A DNA stretch of 64,000 bases from contig JALJCO010013696.1 of assembly GCA_023101725.1 (NCBI GenBank), forward strand, positions 310,001-374,000, written 5' to 3'. The notes under the pieces are model-generated. The model was given only the letters and a program-made list of their open reading frames with translations. It searched no databases and was not told the origin of the DNA. Source of the stretch: Atherinomorus stipes (Eukaryota; Chordata; Actinopteri; Atheriniformes; Atherinidae). This document shows, piece by piece, positions 1-10,424 of the stretch. A program made the position numbers and the translations under genes. Within the stretch, counting starts at the first letter, position 1, and each line of letters opens with the position of its first letter.

Positions 1-1640
1 AAGGTGAAAGGCGGTCAGGTGAATACAGCATTGATATACACGAGGATGGAAACAGCTGTTATTCTCCACGAGAAGCCAGAACTTTGTTCCTGTTCTGGAG
101 GCCGCAGGGACAAGAAAGTTTGTTTTGGTCCGGTTATCCCTCCGTGAGAAGCTTCAGCCGTGACGCCGCGGAGATCGCCGTGTTGACTTGGTGAGTTTAT
201 ATTAAATGATGAACTTGGTCCAGGGGGGGGCTGTGCATGCGGTGATGTATCAAACGCCTCGCGTGCTGTACACATTTTCGTATTTTTTCACCACCTGGAT
301 CAGCTGTTCATTAAAACTCTCTGTTTAACCTGCAGCAGCGGATGCAGAAGAGCATCTGATCAGCTGATTGTGACATCACGGTGCTCCAATCATGTCCGCA
401 AGGAGTCTGTAGAAGTTCAGACACATGACTGACCACTGACAGACAGGCGGACTTATTTATTTTACATTTATTAACTACTAAAGACGAGGCAGTTTCTTTG
501 TGCCTGGGTCTGTTTTTACTTAGTAAATAGGCTGTTTTATTGCCTGGTTGAGTTTATTTAACCTAGTACCTGAGCTGTCTTCTCAATAAATATGTTGGAT
601 TTTTACTTGAATTTCAGCTTCAGCAAAAGTTTTTCAGGCAGGTCAAAATGTCACAAGCTTGAATTTGACAATAAATATTGTAACAATGACTCGTCAAAGC
701 ATTTTATGCCATCATTATTGTTATGGTGAGCCTCCCCACAATATGGATAAATATTGTACCGTGGGGTTCGTATCAAGATAATATCGTACCGTGAGATGTG
801 GATATCGTTACATCCCTACTTAACACTGTTAAACAGGCGCTGATTTCAGAACTCGAGCACCCACGAAGAATACCGAACACAAACTTTGGTTTGATGGCAA
901 AGTTAATGCCCCGGACCCCCCCAGAGGGGTCGGGTGTTTGTCACCTTTTTCACCTCTGATGAGTTTGCAGGTCTGCAAACAAAAAGAAGCTGTTTTCTGT
1001 ATTTTATTTGTATTTTACTTCTGCTTCTCCCACTGTCAGCTGTATCCGGGCAGACTTTTCTCTGGATGAGAGGCCTTGGGGGGGCACTCCTCTGATGGCT
1101 CATGAGCCATTAAACTCTTTCCTAGAGAGTGATGAAGATGTGATGTGTGGCAGAAGCAGATGCTGTTAGGAATCCAGGCACAGCAGGGGGGCTGTAGAGG
1201 TGGGGGGGGGGCCTGGCCTCCCCCCCTCCCTCAGTAAATCATTGACCTCATACACAGCAGTGATCGGCTCTTTATCTCACGTACCTGAGGAATTCAGGGC
1301 TGAGGTGGGACGGGGGCGAGGCTGCAGGGAGGGGGGGTGCTGTGCTTCTTCAGTGGGGGGTTTAAGAGTCTTTTTTAGCGCCTGTAAAACGGGCCATCCT
1401 CTGGTTTCGGGCTGGATTCCCAGTACAAGTCAGAGTTAATGCAGGAATCATGTTGGCATTTGGTGGCGTGACCGTGAGGATGTGCTGAGGTCCGTGTGAT
1501 TTACGGGTGGGGGGTGGGGGGGTTAAATCCCATCAATCCCGCGGTCAGTGAACGCGACGCCAGACCCAGCAGAATGCCCTGTTAATGTGACAGCTGGGAA
1601 TCCTGCGGGCTTCCAGCCGGCCGAGGAGGTGGCGAGACCT
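1..1640. other. mostly unique sequence, no gene recognised
   Basis: I see no convincing exon. An AT-rich piece at about 590-825 ends with an ATATCGTACCGTGAGATG-like motif common to a dispersed fish repeat. 830-1640 has normal composition apart from several G runs (1201-1210, 1331-1337, 1508-1520) and leads into the G-rich minisatellite. Confidence 0.5.
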
Positions 1641-1644
1641 GTCT

Positions 1645-3112
1645 TTTTCTCCTGACGCTGATGGGGGGGGGGCGGCGTGGAGGAAGGTGCAGCGCTCACC
1701 ACGCAGGATGAGGCTGCTGATGGGGGGGGGGCGTGGAGGAAGGTGCAGCGCTCACCATGCAGGATGAGGCTGCTGATGGGGGGGGGGCCGTGGAGGGAGG
1801 TGCAGCGCTCACCATGCAGGATGAGGCTGCTGATGGGGGGGGGGGCGGGAGGAAGGTGAGTCTACACGAGGATGAGACTGCTGATGGGGGGGGGATGAGA
1901 CTGTGATGGGGGGGGGGGGGGGTGGAGGAAGGTGACGCTACATGAGGATGAGGCTGCTGATGGGGGGGGGGGGGTGAAGGAAGGTGAGACTACACGAGGA
2001 TGAGACTGCTGATGGGGGGGGGGCCGTGGAGGGAGGTGCAGCGCTCACCATGCAGGATGAGGCTGCTGATGGGGGGGGGGGGCGTGGAGGAAGGTGCAGC
2101 TCTCACCATGCAGGATGAGGCTGCTGATGGGGGGGTGGGTGGGGGGGGCGTGGAGGAAGGTGCAGCGCTCACCATGCAGGATGAGGCTGATGAGGGGGGG
2201 CGGCGTGGAGGAAGGTGTAGCGCTCACCATGCAGGATGAGGCTGCTGATGGGGGGGGCGTGGAGGAAGGTGCAGCGCTCACCATGCAGGATGAGGCTGCT
2301 GATGGGGGGGGCGTGGAGGAAGGTGCAGCGCTCACCGTGCAGGATGAGGCTGCTGATGGGGGGGGGGGGGGCGTGGAGGAAGGTGCAGCGCTCACCACGC
2401 AGGATGAGGCTGCTGATGGGGTGGGGGGCGTGGAGGAAGGTGCAGCGCTCACCATGCAGGATGAGGCTGCTGATGGGGGGGGCGGCGTGGAGGAAGGTGC
2501 AGCGCTCACCATGCAGGATGAGGCTGCTGATGGGGGGGGGGGGGGGGTGGAGGAAGGTGCAGCGCTCACCATGCAGGATGAGGCTGCTGATGGGGGGGGG
2601 GGCGTGGAGGAAGGTGCAGCGCTCACCATGCAGGATGAGGCTGCTGATGGGGGGCGGGGGCGTGGAGGAAGGTGCAGCGCTCACCATGCAGGATGAGGCT
2701 GCTGATGGGGGGGGGGCGTGGAGGAAGGTGCAGCGGTCACCATGCAGGATGAGGCTGCTGATGGGGGGGGCAGCGTGGAGGAAGGTGCAGCGCTCACCAT
2801 GCAGGATGAGGCTGCTGATGGGGGGGGGGCGTGGAGGAAGGTGCAGCGCTCACCATGCAGGATGAGGCTGCTGATGGGGGGGGGCGTGGAGGAAGGTGCA
2901 GCGCTCACCATGCAGGATGAGGCTGCTGATGGGGGGGGGCGTGGAGGAAGGTGCAGCGCTCACCATGCAGGATGAGGCTGCTGATGGGGGGGGGGGGGCG
3001 TGGAGGGAAGGTGCAGCGCTCACCACGCAGGATGAGGCTGCTGATGGGGGGGGGGGGGGGGGAGCGTGGATGAAGGTGCAGCGCTCACCATGCAGGATGA
3101 GGCTGCTGCAGC
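1645..3112. repeat. G-rich minisatellite, unit about 54-60 bp
   Basis: Roughly 25 copies of a unit reading GGAGGAAGGTGCAGCGCTCA then CCATGCAGGATGAGGCTGCTGAT and a run of 7-15 G. Units 1850-2000 are diverged (TGAGACTACACGAGGATGAG). The G-run length varies most from unit to unit. Frames that look open on both strands here are repeat artefacts. Confidence 0.95.
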
Positions 3113-3349
3113 TGTAAATCAGCGTGCAACCTGCCGTAAATCACTCCCCATCAGCCTCTGAACACGGCCCCGTCCCAAATTTAGACGGGGACAGGAGAAG
3201 CCATAAATCCAGCAGATCAGTCCTCTGCAGAGGCGTTCACCCCCCCTCACCCTGCTTCTCGTTCTCTTAGTGATGGAGGACGGGGCTTTTCAAACTTTAG
3301 GAGCCCCCATCTCCAAAGTAACACACTTTGGTGGGGGGCTGCTTGATTA
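3113..3349. other. unique spacer
   Basis: Contains two GTAAATC motifs and a CCCCGTCC...GACGGGGACAG inverted motif. No gene or repeat recognised. Confidence 0.4.
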
Positions 3350-4065
3350 GGGCGAGACACTCCAGGCAAGGACGGGAAACGTGTAATAACTGGTGTCAGC
3401 ATGAAACGTTCCCGCTTTATCCCCCACATCAGGGCGATCAGTTTCTGTGTTGCAAGTTTTCTGAAATTTTATGTTTAAATATGCAAATGAGGTGTTTTGT
3501 AGCCAAAAACGCGCTAATTTTCACATTTCTTGTAAAATCTAAACAGGATCAAACCAGGTTGAAAGTTTCTTTTGAATTTTGTTCACATATTAATCACAAA
3601 GGTTTTTCCAGAGGGGATTTTGGATATCTCTGTAGATCATTTCACATTTGGAATATACTGTCAACATCCAGAAAAGCTCATTTTTTGTCATATTTTTGGG
3701 AGGAAATGTTCTATAATCAGGCTGTGAATGAGACATGAAAGAATCCTTCTGTAAAAGCTTTAAGAATCCAGTCAGGATTAGAACGTGAAAGTCTGGTTTC
3801 TGTAAGTGCTCCTGCAGTGGAGATTTTTGACCGGAATAAGAGAAAAACTCATTTAGAGAAAACAGCAACTTTAGCTGCATTTTCAGGGATTTGGGTGCAT
3901 CAGACAAAGTATCAGAAATAAAACCCTAAAATGTTTATTTTGGATGTTTTTTTACTTTAGTCTGAAAGAAAACATGTTGAAGGAGGGAACAAACGCAAAT
4001 CTCACAATTGACCAGGTGAAGAAAGAATGGGGGTTTTACCTGCCGTGCCCCCCGTAAGGAAAAAA
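3350..4065. repeat. dispersed repeat, copy A (second copy at 37693-38560)
   Basis: Shares long, diverged but collinear similarity with 37693-38560. Shared segments include GCGAGAC-CTCCAGGCAA, CAGCATGAAACGTTCCCGCT, TTTAAATATGCAAATGAGGT, CATCCAGA-AAG, GAATCCAGTCAGGAT and TTTTTGACCGGAATAAGAGA. Both copies end near a C-run (CCGTGCCCCCCG here). No coding capacity seen, so it is a non-autonomous interspersed element of unknown class. Confidence 0.8.
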
Positions 4066-4560
4066 ATCATAATTATTTTGTAATTATAATTATTTCATGA
4101 TTATTCAAACGATTATTTTCTTGGTACACGATGCATTCCTTTAGCATTTCTTTCTAAGGTTTCTAGCATTGAAAATGAATATAGGCTACAAATATGAACC
4201 TTGCAGCTGTTTTGCAATGTATAAAACATTAAATGAATAAGATAAACATACTTTGAATGTTAAACTAATGTGAAAAACATAGAAAAACATGAATATATCC
4301 AAAATAAACAATGTATCCAGCTGTTCTGCAGTTTCTCTACATTTGAAAAATAAAATAAATGTAGTTATTTATCTGAAGAAAATATACATTCCAAAATAAA
4401 CTTTGTTGAGCTTTAGTGCAATACCAGAACACTCCAAATCTAACATTTTTGTTTATGACACTGCCTGGATAACCTCAGAGGGACTTTTAGAAATTGTGCC
4501 AGAAAAATGGCAAAAAATAAATAAATAATTGTTTCAACTCGATTATATGAGTTCGGACAT
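4066..4560. repeat. AT-rich dispersed repeat-like sequence
   Basis: Begins with nested AATTATAATTATTTCATGAT and CGATTATTTT motifs, resembling the ends of a common fish DNA-transposon relic, and ends TTTCAACTCGATTATATG. No coding frame is present. Class is uncertain. Confidence 0.4.
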
Positions 4561-4564
4561 TGTT

Positions 4565-4755
4565 TCTTTTTAAAAAATTTTTAGGCTCTAGTGGCCTTTA
4601 TATGACAGTGTACAATGACAGGAAAGGGGCAGAGAGAGTGGGGAGTGACATGCAGCAAATGGACCTGGACTGGGAATCGAACCGGGGCTGACTGCGCTGA
4701 GGAACTGTAGCTCTGATCTGGGGCGGCTGCTCACCACTGAGCTAATCACCCGGTT
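4565..4755 (-). repeat. tRNA-derived SINE-like repeat
   Basis: Contains GGGAATCGAACCGGGGCTGA and ACTGAGCTAATCACCCGG, which look like the B-box and acceptor part of a degenerate tRNA read on the minus strand. It also holds TGACAGGAAAGGGGCAGAGA, typical of a widespread fish tRNA-derived repeat. The cloverleaf is not complete, so it is not called as a tRNA gene. Confidence 0.65.
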
Positions 4756-4924
4756 CGGACTTGTTTGAGTTGAAATTATGATAATTTTGGTCACGCCTTT
4801 TGGTTGCCCCCCCCCCCCAGTCCCCCACCTCACACCTCGACGACTGAGTGATTCATTCTGTGATACAGTCATTTTCTGTACGGCTTATCCAGGTCAGGGT
4901 TGCTGGAGTCTATCCAGCTGTTAT

Positions 4925-4925
<1 letters not shown>

Positions 4926-4960
<35 letters not shown>

Positions 4961-5190
4961 GGGGGGGGGGGGAAAGGAAGAGGTCAGAGGCAGGAACACC
5001 TGGAGAAAGTAGGAAGGAAAAGTGGGAAAGGGAGAAAAAGAAAAAAAAGGAGAAGGGGAAAAAGAGAAAAGAAGAGAGAAGGGAGGAAAAGGAGGAGAGG
5101 AAGGGGAGGGGGAAGAAGAGAGAGAAAAAGAGGGAGGAGAGGAAAAGGGGAGAAAGAGAAAAAAAAAGGGAAGGAAAAGAAGAGAAAAAC
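4926..5190. repeat. poly-G run and GA-rich tract
   Basis: About 46 consecutive bases of almost pure G from 4926, then about 200 bp made nearly only of G and A. Run length is unlikely to be accurate in any assembly. Confidence 0.9.
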
Positions 5191-5191
5191 A

Positions 5192-5880
5192 GGAACACCT
5201 GGACAGAAACACCTGGACAGACACACCAGAACACCTGGACAGGTGCACCTGGACAGGAACACCTGCGAACACCTGGTGAAACACCTGGACAGTAACACCT
5301 GGACAGGAACACCTGGACAGAAACACCTGGACAGACACACCTTGAGGGAACACCTGGACAGGTGCACCTGGACAGGAACACCTGGACAGGTGCACCTGGA
5401 CAGGAACACCTGGACAGGAACACCTGGACAGAAACACCTGGACAGGAACACCTGGACAGACACACCTGGGCGAAGCACCTGGACAGGAACACCTGGACAG
5501 GAACACCTGGACAGAAACACCTGGACAGAAACACCTGGACAGGTACACCTGGACAGGAACACCTGGACAGAAACACCTGGACAGGAACACCTGGACAGGA
5601 CCTGCACCTGGACAGGAACATCTGGACAGGAACACCTGGACAGGAACACCTGGACAGGAACACCTGGACAGGTGCACCTGAACAGGAACACCTGGACAGG
5701 AACATCTGGACAGAAACATCTGGACAGGAACACCTGGACAGGAACACCTGGACAGGAACTCCTGGACAGAAACACCTGGACAGAAACACCTGGACAGGTA
5801 CACCTGGACAGGAACACCTGGACAGAAACACCTGGACAGGAACACCTGGACAGGTGCACCTGGACAGGTACACCTGGACC
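5192..5880. repeat. 14-bp minisatellite ACACCTGGACAGGA
   Basis: About 48 units of ACACCTGGACAG(G/A)A with a few 12-18 bp variants (ACAGGTGCACCTGG). Each unit holds a CACCTG E-box core. Long frames on both strands are artefacts of the repeat. Confidence 0.95.
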
Positions 5881-6075
5881 GGTGTTCCGGTCGCAGGACC
5901 AACACAGACAGACAACCATTCACACTCACATTCACTCCTAGAGACGATCTAGAGTAACAGTTAACATGTATGATGGTGGGAGGAAGCCGGAGAACCCGGA
6001 GAACCCACACATACACGGTAGAACATGCAAACTCCACACAGACAGGAACAGTTGTTCCAACCCTCCCCAGCCGGG

Positions 6076-6915
6076 ACTTGAACTTAGGGTCGGGCATCAT
6101 AATCGAATATCGATGGGAACCGGGACTAACTCTCCGGTTCTCCTGAAATCGTTCATATTTTAAAATTCTGATTCCTATTTTCGATGCCCAGTCCGCCGAA
6201 AACCATAGAATCCACCGGAAGGGGAACGTTTGTTAGTGCCGATTTTCTGGTACACCCGATTACACGGATGCACACGATGCAACTCTGTGGCCTTATCGCC
6301 GTATTCCGTGAGTTTTCAGACCCTGATAACTTTCTTTGGACAAGACCACTCGCCACAACAACTTTAACACATTAATAATTGACTTAACATTTATTTCTTT
6401 CATGAGTGACCATGGTATAAGTGGGGTAACGCCCCCCGAGGTGTCCATTATCAGAAATGAATGGACGGAGCGAAGGACGGTTCACGCCTCCACGTCGTCC
6501 ATTCATTTCCGATTATCGACCCCTCGGAGGCCGTTATCCCTGACATAACTGGCTGGCCATGAATGATTGCTTCGTAGAAGTCTTGGGGAGGAACACTACG
6601 GAAGCCTCGGCGTTCAGAGACTACTCTGACGATAATACAAGCGTAGAAGAAGAAATTCTCTTTTTTACATTGTGCTAAGAGCGACAGAGCTGCAGACAAA
6701 CACGAGGAGCTGATTTAAAACAAAGAAAGAAAGCAAACTCGTCTGGTTTGGTCTTCTGCAGCTTCCTTTTGGTGTGAGGTGTGTGACCTTTTTGGTTCAG
6801 TTGCCGTTGAACTCCATTTTATGTTAGTCGGTGGATAATGAACCCCCCCCCCGTGGGTATTTAAGGTTTGGGTGGGAAAAGGTGGGGACTTTTTCTTGTT
6901 GGTAATACTTGGTTT
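6076..6915. repeat. diverged mobile-element sequence with a fold-back hairpin
   Basis: The segment at about 6415-6550 is an inverted repeat: GCCCCCCGAGGTGTCCATTA with GAAATGAATGGACG pairs with CGTCCATTCATTTCCGATTA and CCCCTCGGAGGCCGTTAT. The flanks are AT-mixed without an exon. Probably a small fold-back transposon relic. Confidence 0.5.
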
Positions 6916-6920
6916 TTAGA

Positions 6921-8234
6921 CGTTTTTGGTTTTGGTGGGTTGGGGGGGGGGGGTGTTGTGGGTTGGGGGGGTCTGGGGGGGGGTGGGGGGGGGGTGTTGT
7001 TTTTTCCCCTTTCTTTTTTTTTTCCGTTTCGTCTTTTTTCTCGTTTCGTCTTTGTCTTTCTCGTTTGGTCTTTCTTTCCGGCTTGTTTTTTCCTTCGGGT
7101 TTTTTCCGGTTCTGGTTTTCTTTTCGGTCCGGGGGTTTTTTTCGTTTCCGCGCGTTTCGTTTTGTCCGTTTTCTTTCCGTCTTTCTTCCTGGTCTTTTTC
7201 GTCTCCGGTTTGCCGTTTCTGTTTTGTTTTCCCGGTTTCCGTTCCGTCCTTTCCGTCCTTTCTTGTCTTCGGTTTTCGTCTTGTTCTTCTTCGTCTCTTC
7301 TGCTTCGTCTCTTTCTGTTTCCCTCCTTTCGGGCCTTCTTGCTTTTTCTCCGTCTCCCGTCTTCGGGTCTCTTTTCCTTTCGTGTCTGTTTTTCCGTTTT
7401 CCGGTCTTTGTGCTGTCTGTTGTTCCCGTCTCGTCTTCCCTGTCTTTTTCCTTCGTTCCTCTCTGTTCCTGTCCTTCCTTCCATGTCTTGTCGTCCGTCT
7501 TCCCCGGTGTTTTGTCCTGTGCTCCCTGTCCCGGTTCTGTCCTGTTCCGGGCTTTTTCCTGTCCGGGTCCTGTCCGTCCTTGTCTTCCGTCTTGTCCCCT
7601 TGTTTCCCTGTCTGTCTTTTCCCCGTTCTTTTCCTGTTCGGTCCTTCCCTTGTTTCCCTGTCCTGTTTCTTTCCCGTCTTTCCCTTCCCGTTCTTCCCCG
7701 TCGTTCTCCCGTTCCCCGTCTCTTCGCCTTGTTTCCTCCGCTTCGCCGTTTCCGCCTGTTTTGTCCGGTTTTGTCCGGTTTTGCCGTGTCGTGTTTTGCC
7801 GTTTCCCGGTCTCGTCCTGGGTTCCCGTTTCCGCGGTCTTTTCCTGTCTTTCTCCGTCTTTCTCGTCTCCCCTTTTCCCGTCTTCCCCGTTTTGTCCGTC
7901 CTCCCGTGTCCCGGTCTTTCCCGGTCTTTGTCGTGTCCCGTGTCTTCTCCGTCCTCGTTCTGTCCCTTGTCGTGTCCCGTCTCTGTTTCCGGGTCTGTTC
8001 TGCGCCTGTTCCGTCTTTCCCTTTCTACGTCTCTGTCCTCTTTTTTTGTCTTGCCCGTCTCTTTCCTCGTCCTTTTCGTTCCGTGCCCTTGTCTTGTCCC
8101 TGTCCTGTTCCGCGGCGTTCCCTTGTCCGGGGTTTTCCGGGTGTCTCTTGCTCGGTTGGTGTCGGCTGTGTCGTGGTGCGGGGTTGTGTCGGCGTGTGGG
8201 GGTGGGTGGGTGGGGGGTGGGGGGGGGGGGGCCC
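6921..8234. repeat. 1.31-kb block almost free of adenine on the + strand
   Basis: I counted only two A in 1314 bases (7483 and 8027). The outer about 80 bases are G/T-rich and the core is C/T with scattered single G, many of them in CG dinucleotides. Every stop codon contains A, so all three + frames stay open for about 450-475 codons. They are not genes. No clear repeat period is visible. Confidence 0.9.
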
Positions 8235-8535
8235 AGATTAGCAGCTCTCTGTCACCAGACGTGACGACAGCGAGTGGTCACCCAGAGCAGGTGAAAGGTA
8301 AACAAAGCCAAGGTGTGGATGACGCCTCAGCAGAGAGGATCCTGAGATTTATTTAAAGCCCCCATGAACCCACACCCCCGTTACTTTTACTACATACCAC
8401 ACATGTCCCGCCATGACAGCCCTGTCTGCTTGTGTTAAATCACTGTCATCGTTTTAGTCTGGGAGGGGGGCGGTAATCCTGCATGGAAGCCACACAGTCA
8501 TTCAGGGATGAACACTGATGCTGTGTTCAGGAAGC
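8235..8535. other. unique spacer
   Basis: Normal base composition resumes sharply at 8235. AGCTCTCTGTCACCAGACG and the following sequence did not match any exon I know. Nothing else seen. Confidence 0.4.
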
Positions 8536-8539
8536 AGTC

Positions 8540-10312
8540 TGTCAATATTATTCTGGAATAAGTAGTTCCAGTCGTACAGATGTGTAGTAACACGTCTGTA
8601 AAAAGTAGTTCCAGTAGTACAGATGTGTAGTAACACGTCTTGTGTTAGGACTACAGATGTAGTACACGCTGTAAAAATGTTCAGGCTACAGATGTGTAGT
8701 AACACGCTGTGTGTTCAGGACTACAGATGTGTAGTAACACGTCTGAAAGTAGTTCCAGTAGTACAGATGTGTAGTAACACGTCTGTAAAAAATAGTTCCA
8801 GTGATGTTTACCATCGTGTAGTATCACGTCTGGTAAAAGTAGTTCCAGTAGTACAGATGTGTAGTAACACGTCTGTACAAAGTAGTTCCAGTAGTACAGA
8901 TGTGTAGTGACACGTCTGTAAAAAAGTAGTTCCAGTAGTACAGATGTGTAGTAACACGTCTGTAAAAAATAGTTCAGTCGTACAGATGTGTAGTAACACG
9001 TCTGTAAAAAGTAATTCCAGTAAGTACAGATGTGTAGTAACCTGTCTGTAAAAAGTAGTTCCAGTAGTACAGATGTGTAGTAATATGTCTGTAAAAAGTA
9101 GTTCCAGGTTGATGTTTATCATCGTGTAGTAACACGTCTGTAAAAAAGTAGTTCCAGTATGTTTACAGTCGTGTAGTAATATCTCTGTAAAAAGTAGTTC
9201 CAGAGTGATGTTTATCATCGTGTAGTATCACGTCTGTACAAAGTAGTTCCAGTAGTTTACACATCGTGTAGTAACACGTCTGTAAAAAGTAGTTCCAAAG
9301 TGATGGTTACCATCATGTAGTAACACGTCTGTAAAAAGTAGTTCCAGGGTGATGTTTACCATCGTGTAGTATCACGTCTGTAAAAAGTAGTTCCAGAGTG
9401 ACGTTTACCATCGTGTAGTTTCACGTCTGTAAAAAGTAGTTCCAGGGTGATGTTTACCATTGTGTAGTAACACGTCTGTAAAAAGTAGTTCCAGAGTTAT
9501 GGTTACCATCGTGTAGTATCACGTCTGTAAAAAGTAGTTCCAGTAGTACAGATGTGAAGTAACACGTCTGTAAAATGTAGTTCCAGGGTGATGTTTACCA
9601 TCGTGTAGTATCAGGTCTGTAAAAAGTACTTCCAGGTTAATGTTTACGATCGTGTAGTAACACCTCCTGTAAAAAGTAGTTCCAGGTTAATGTTTACCAT
9701 TGTGTAGTAACACGTCTGTAAAAAGTAGTTCCAGGTTAATGTTTACCATCGTGTAGTATCAGGTCTGTAAAAACTAGTTCCAGAGTGATGTTTACCATCG
9801 TGTAGTATCACCTCTGTAGAAAGTAGTTCCAGAGTGATTGCTACCATCGTGTAGTAACACGTCTGTAAAAAGTAGTTCCGGTAGTGATTTCTACCATGTG
9901 TAGTAACACCTCTGTAAAAAGTAGTTCCAGAGTGATTTCTACCATCGTGTAGTAACACCTCTGTAGAAAGTAGTTCAGTTGTACAGATGTGTAGTAACAC
10001 CTCTGTAGAAAGTAGTTCAGGGTAATGTTTACCAATGTGTAGTAACACGTCTGTAAAAGTAGTTCCAGGTTAATGTTTACCATCGTGTAGTAACACGTCT
10101 GTAAAAGTAGTTCCAGGTTGATGTTTACAATCGTGTAGTAACATGTTCATAAAAAGTAGTTCCAGGTTAATGTTTATCGTGTAGTAACACCTCTGTAAAA
10201 GTAGTTCCAGGTTAATGTTTACCATTGTGTAGTATCAGGTCTATAAAAAGTAGTTCCAGGTTAATGTTTACCATTGTGTAGTATCAGGTCTGTAAAAAGT
10301 AGTTCCAGGGCG
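8540..10312. repeat. minisatellite with two interleaved unit types (about 43 and 49 bp)
   Basis: About 38 units share GTAGTTCCAG and GTGTAGTA-CACGTCTGTAAAAA but differ in the middle: AGTAGTACAGATGT (short type) or GGTGATGTTTACCATC (long type). Short units dominate 8540-9080 and long ones 9100-10312, with exchanges such as 9540 and 9980. Confidence 0.95.
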
Positions 10313-10424
10313 ATGTTGGGATTTGTCCTATCTGTGACAGGGTGATGTGACAGTTTCGGGTCAGTCTCTGTACCTGGTTCCCTGCTCACAGGTAACCTTT
10401 AGCTGACATGACTCTCACCCGGGA
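10313..10424. other. spacer between two arrays
   Basis: Unique sequence without a recognised signal. Confidence 0.4.

Larger units (their letters stand above)
4862..6075. repeat. fish interspersed repeat split by an internal tandem expansion
   Basis: The left part (CATTTTCTGTACGGCTTATC, GTTGCTGGAGTCTATCCAGC) and right part (CCAACACAGACAGACAACCA, AACATGCAAACTCCACACAG, GCCGGGACTTGAAC) are consecutive segments of one well-known fish repeat. Normally about 100 bp separate them; here about 960 bp do. The insert is a G run, a GA-rich tract and a 14-bp array. Confidence 0.75.

Noticed and set aside
4680..4755. tRNA gene on the minus strand
   Set aside because: Only B-box-like and acceptor-like pieces remain; no complete cloverleaf, and the flanks are those of a tRNA-derived repeat.
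6868..8356. Three long + strand frames and a Lys/Arg-rich minus frame
   Set aside because: No adenine means no stop codons; coding potential cannot be inferred.
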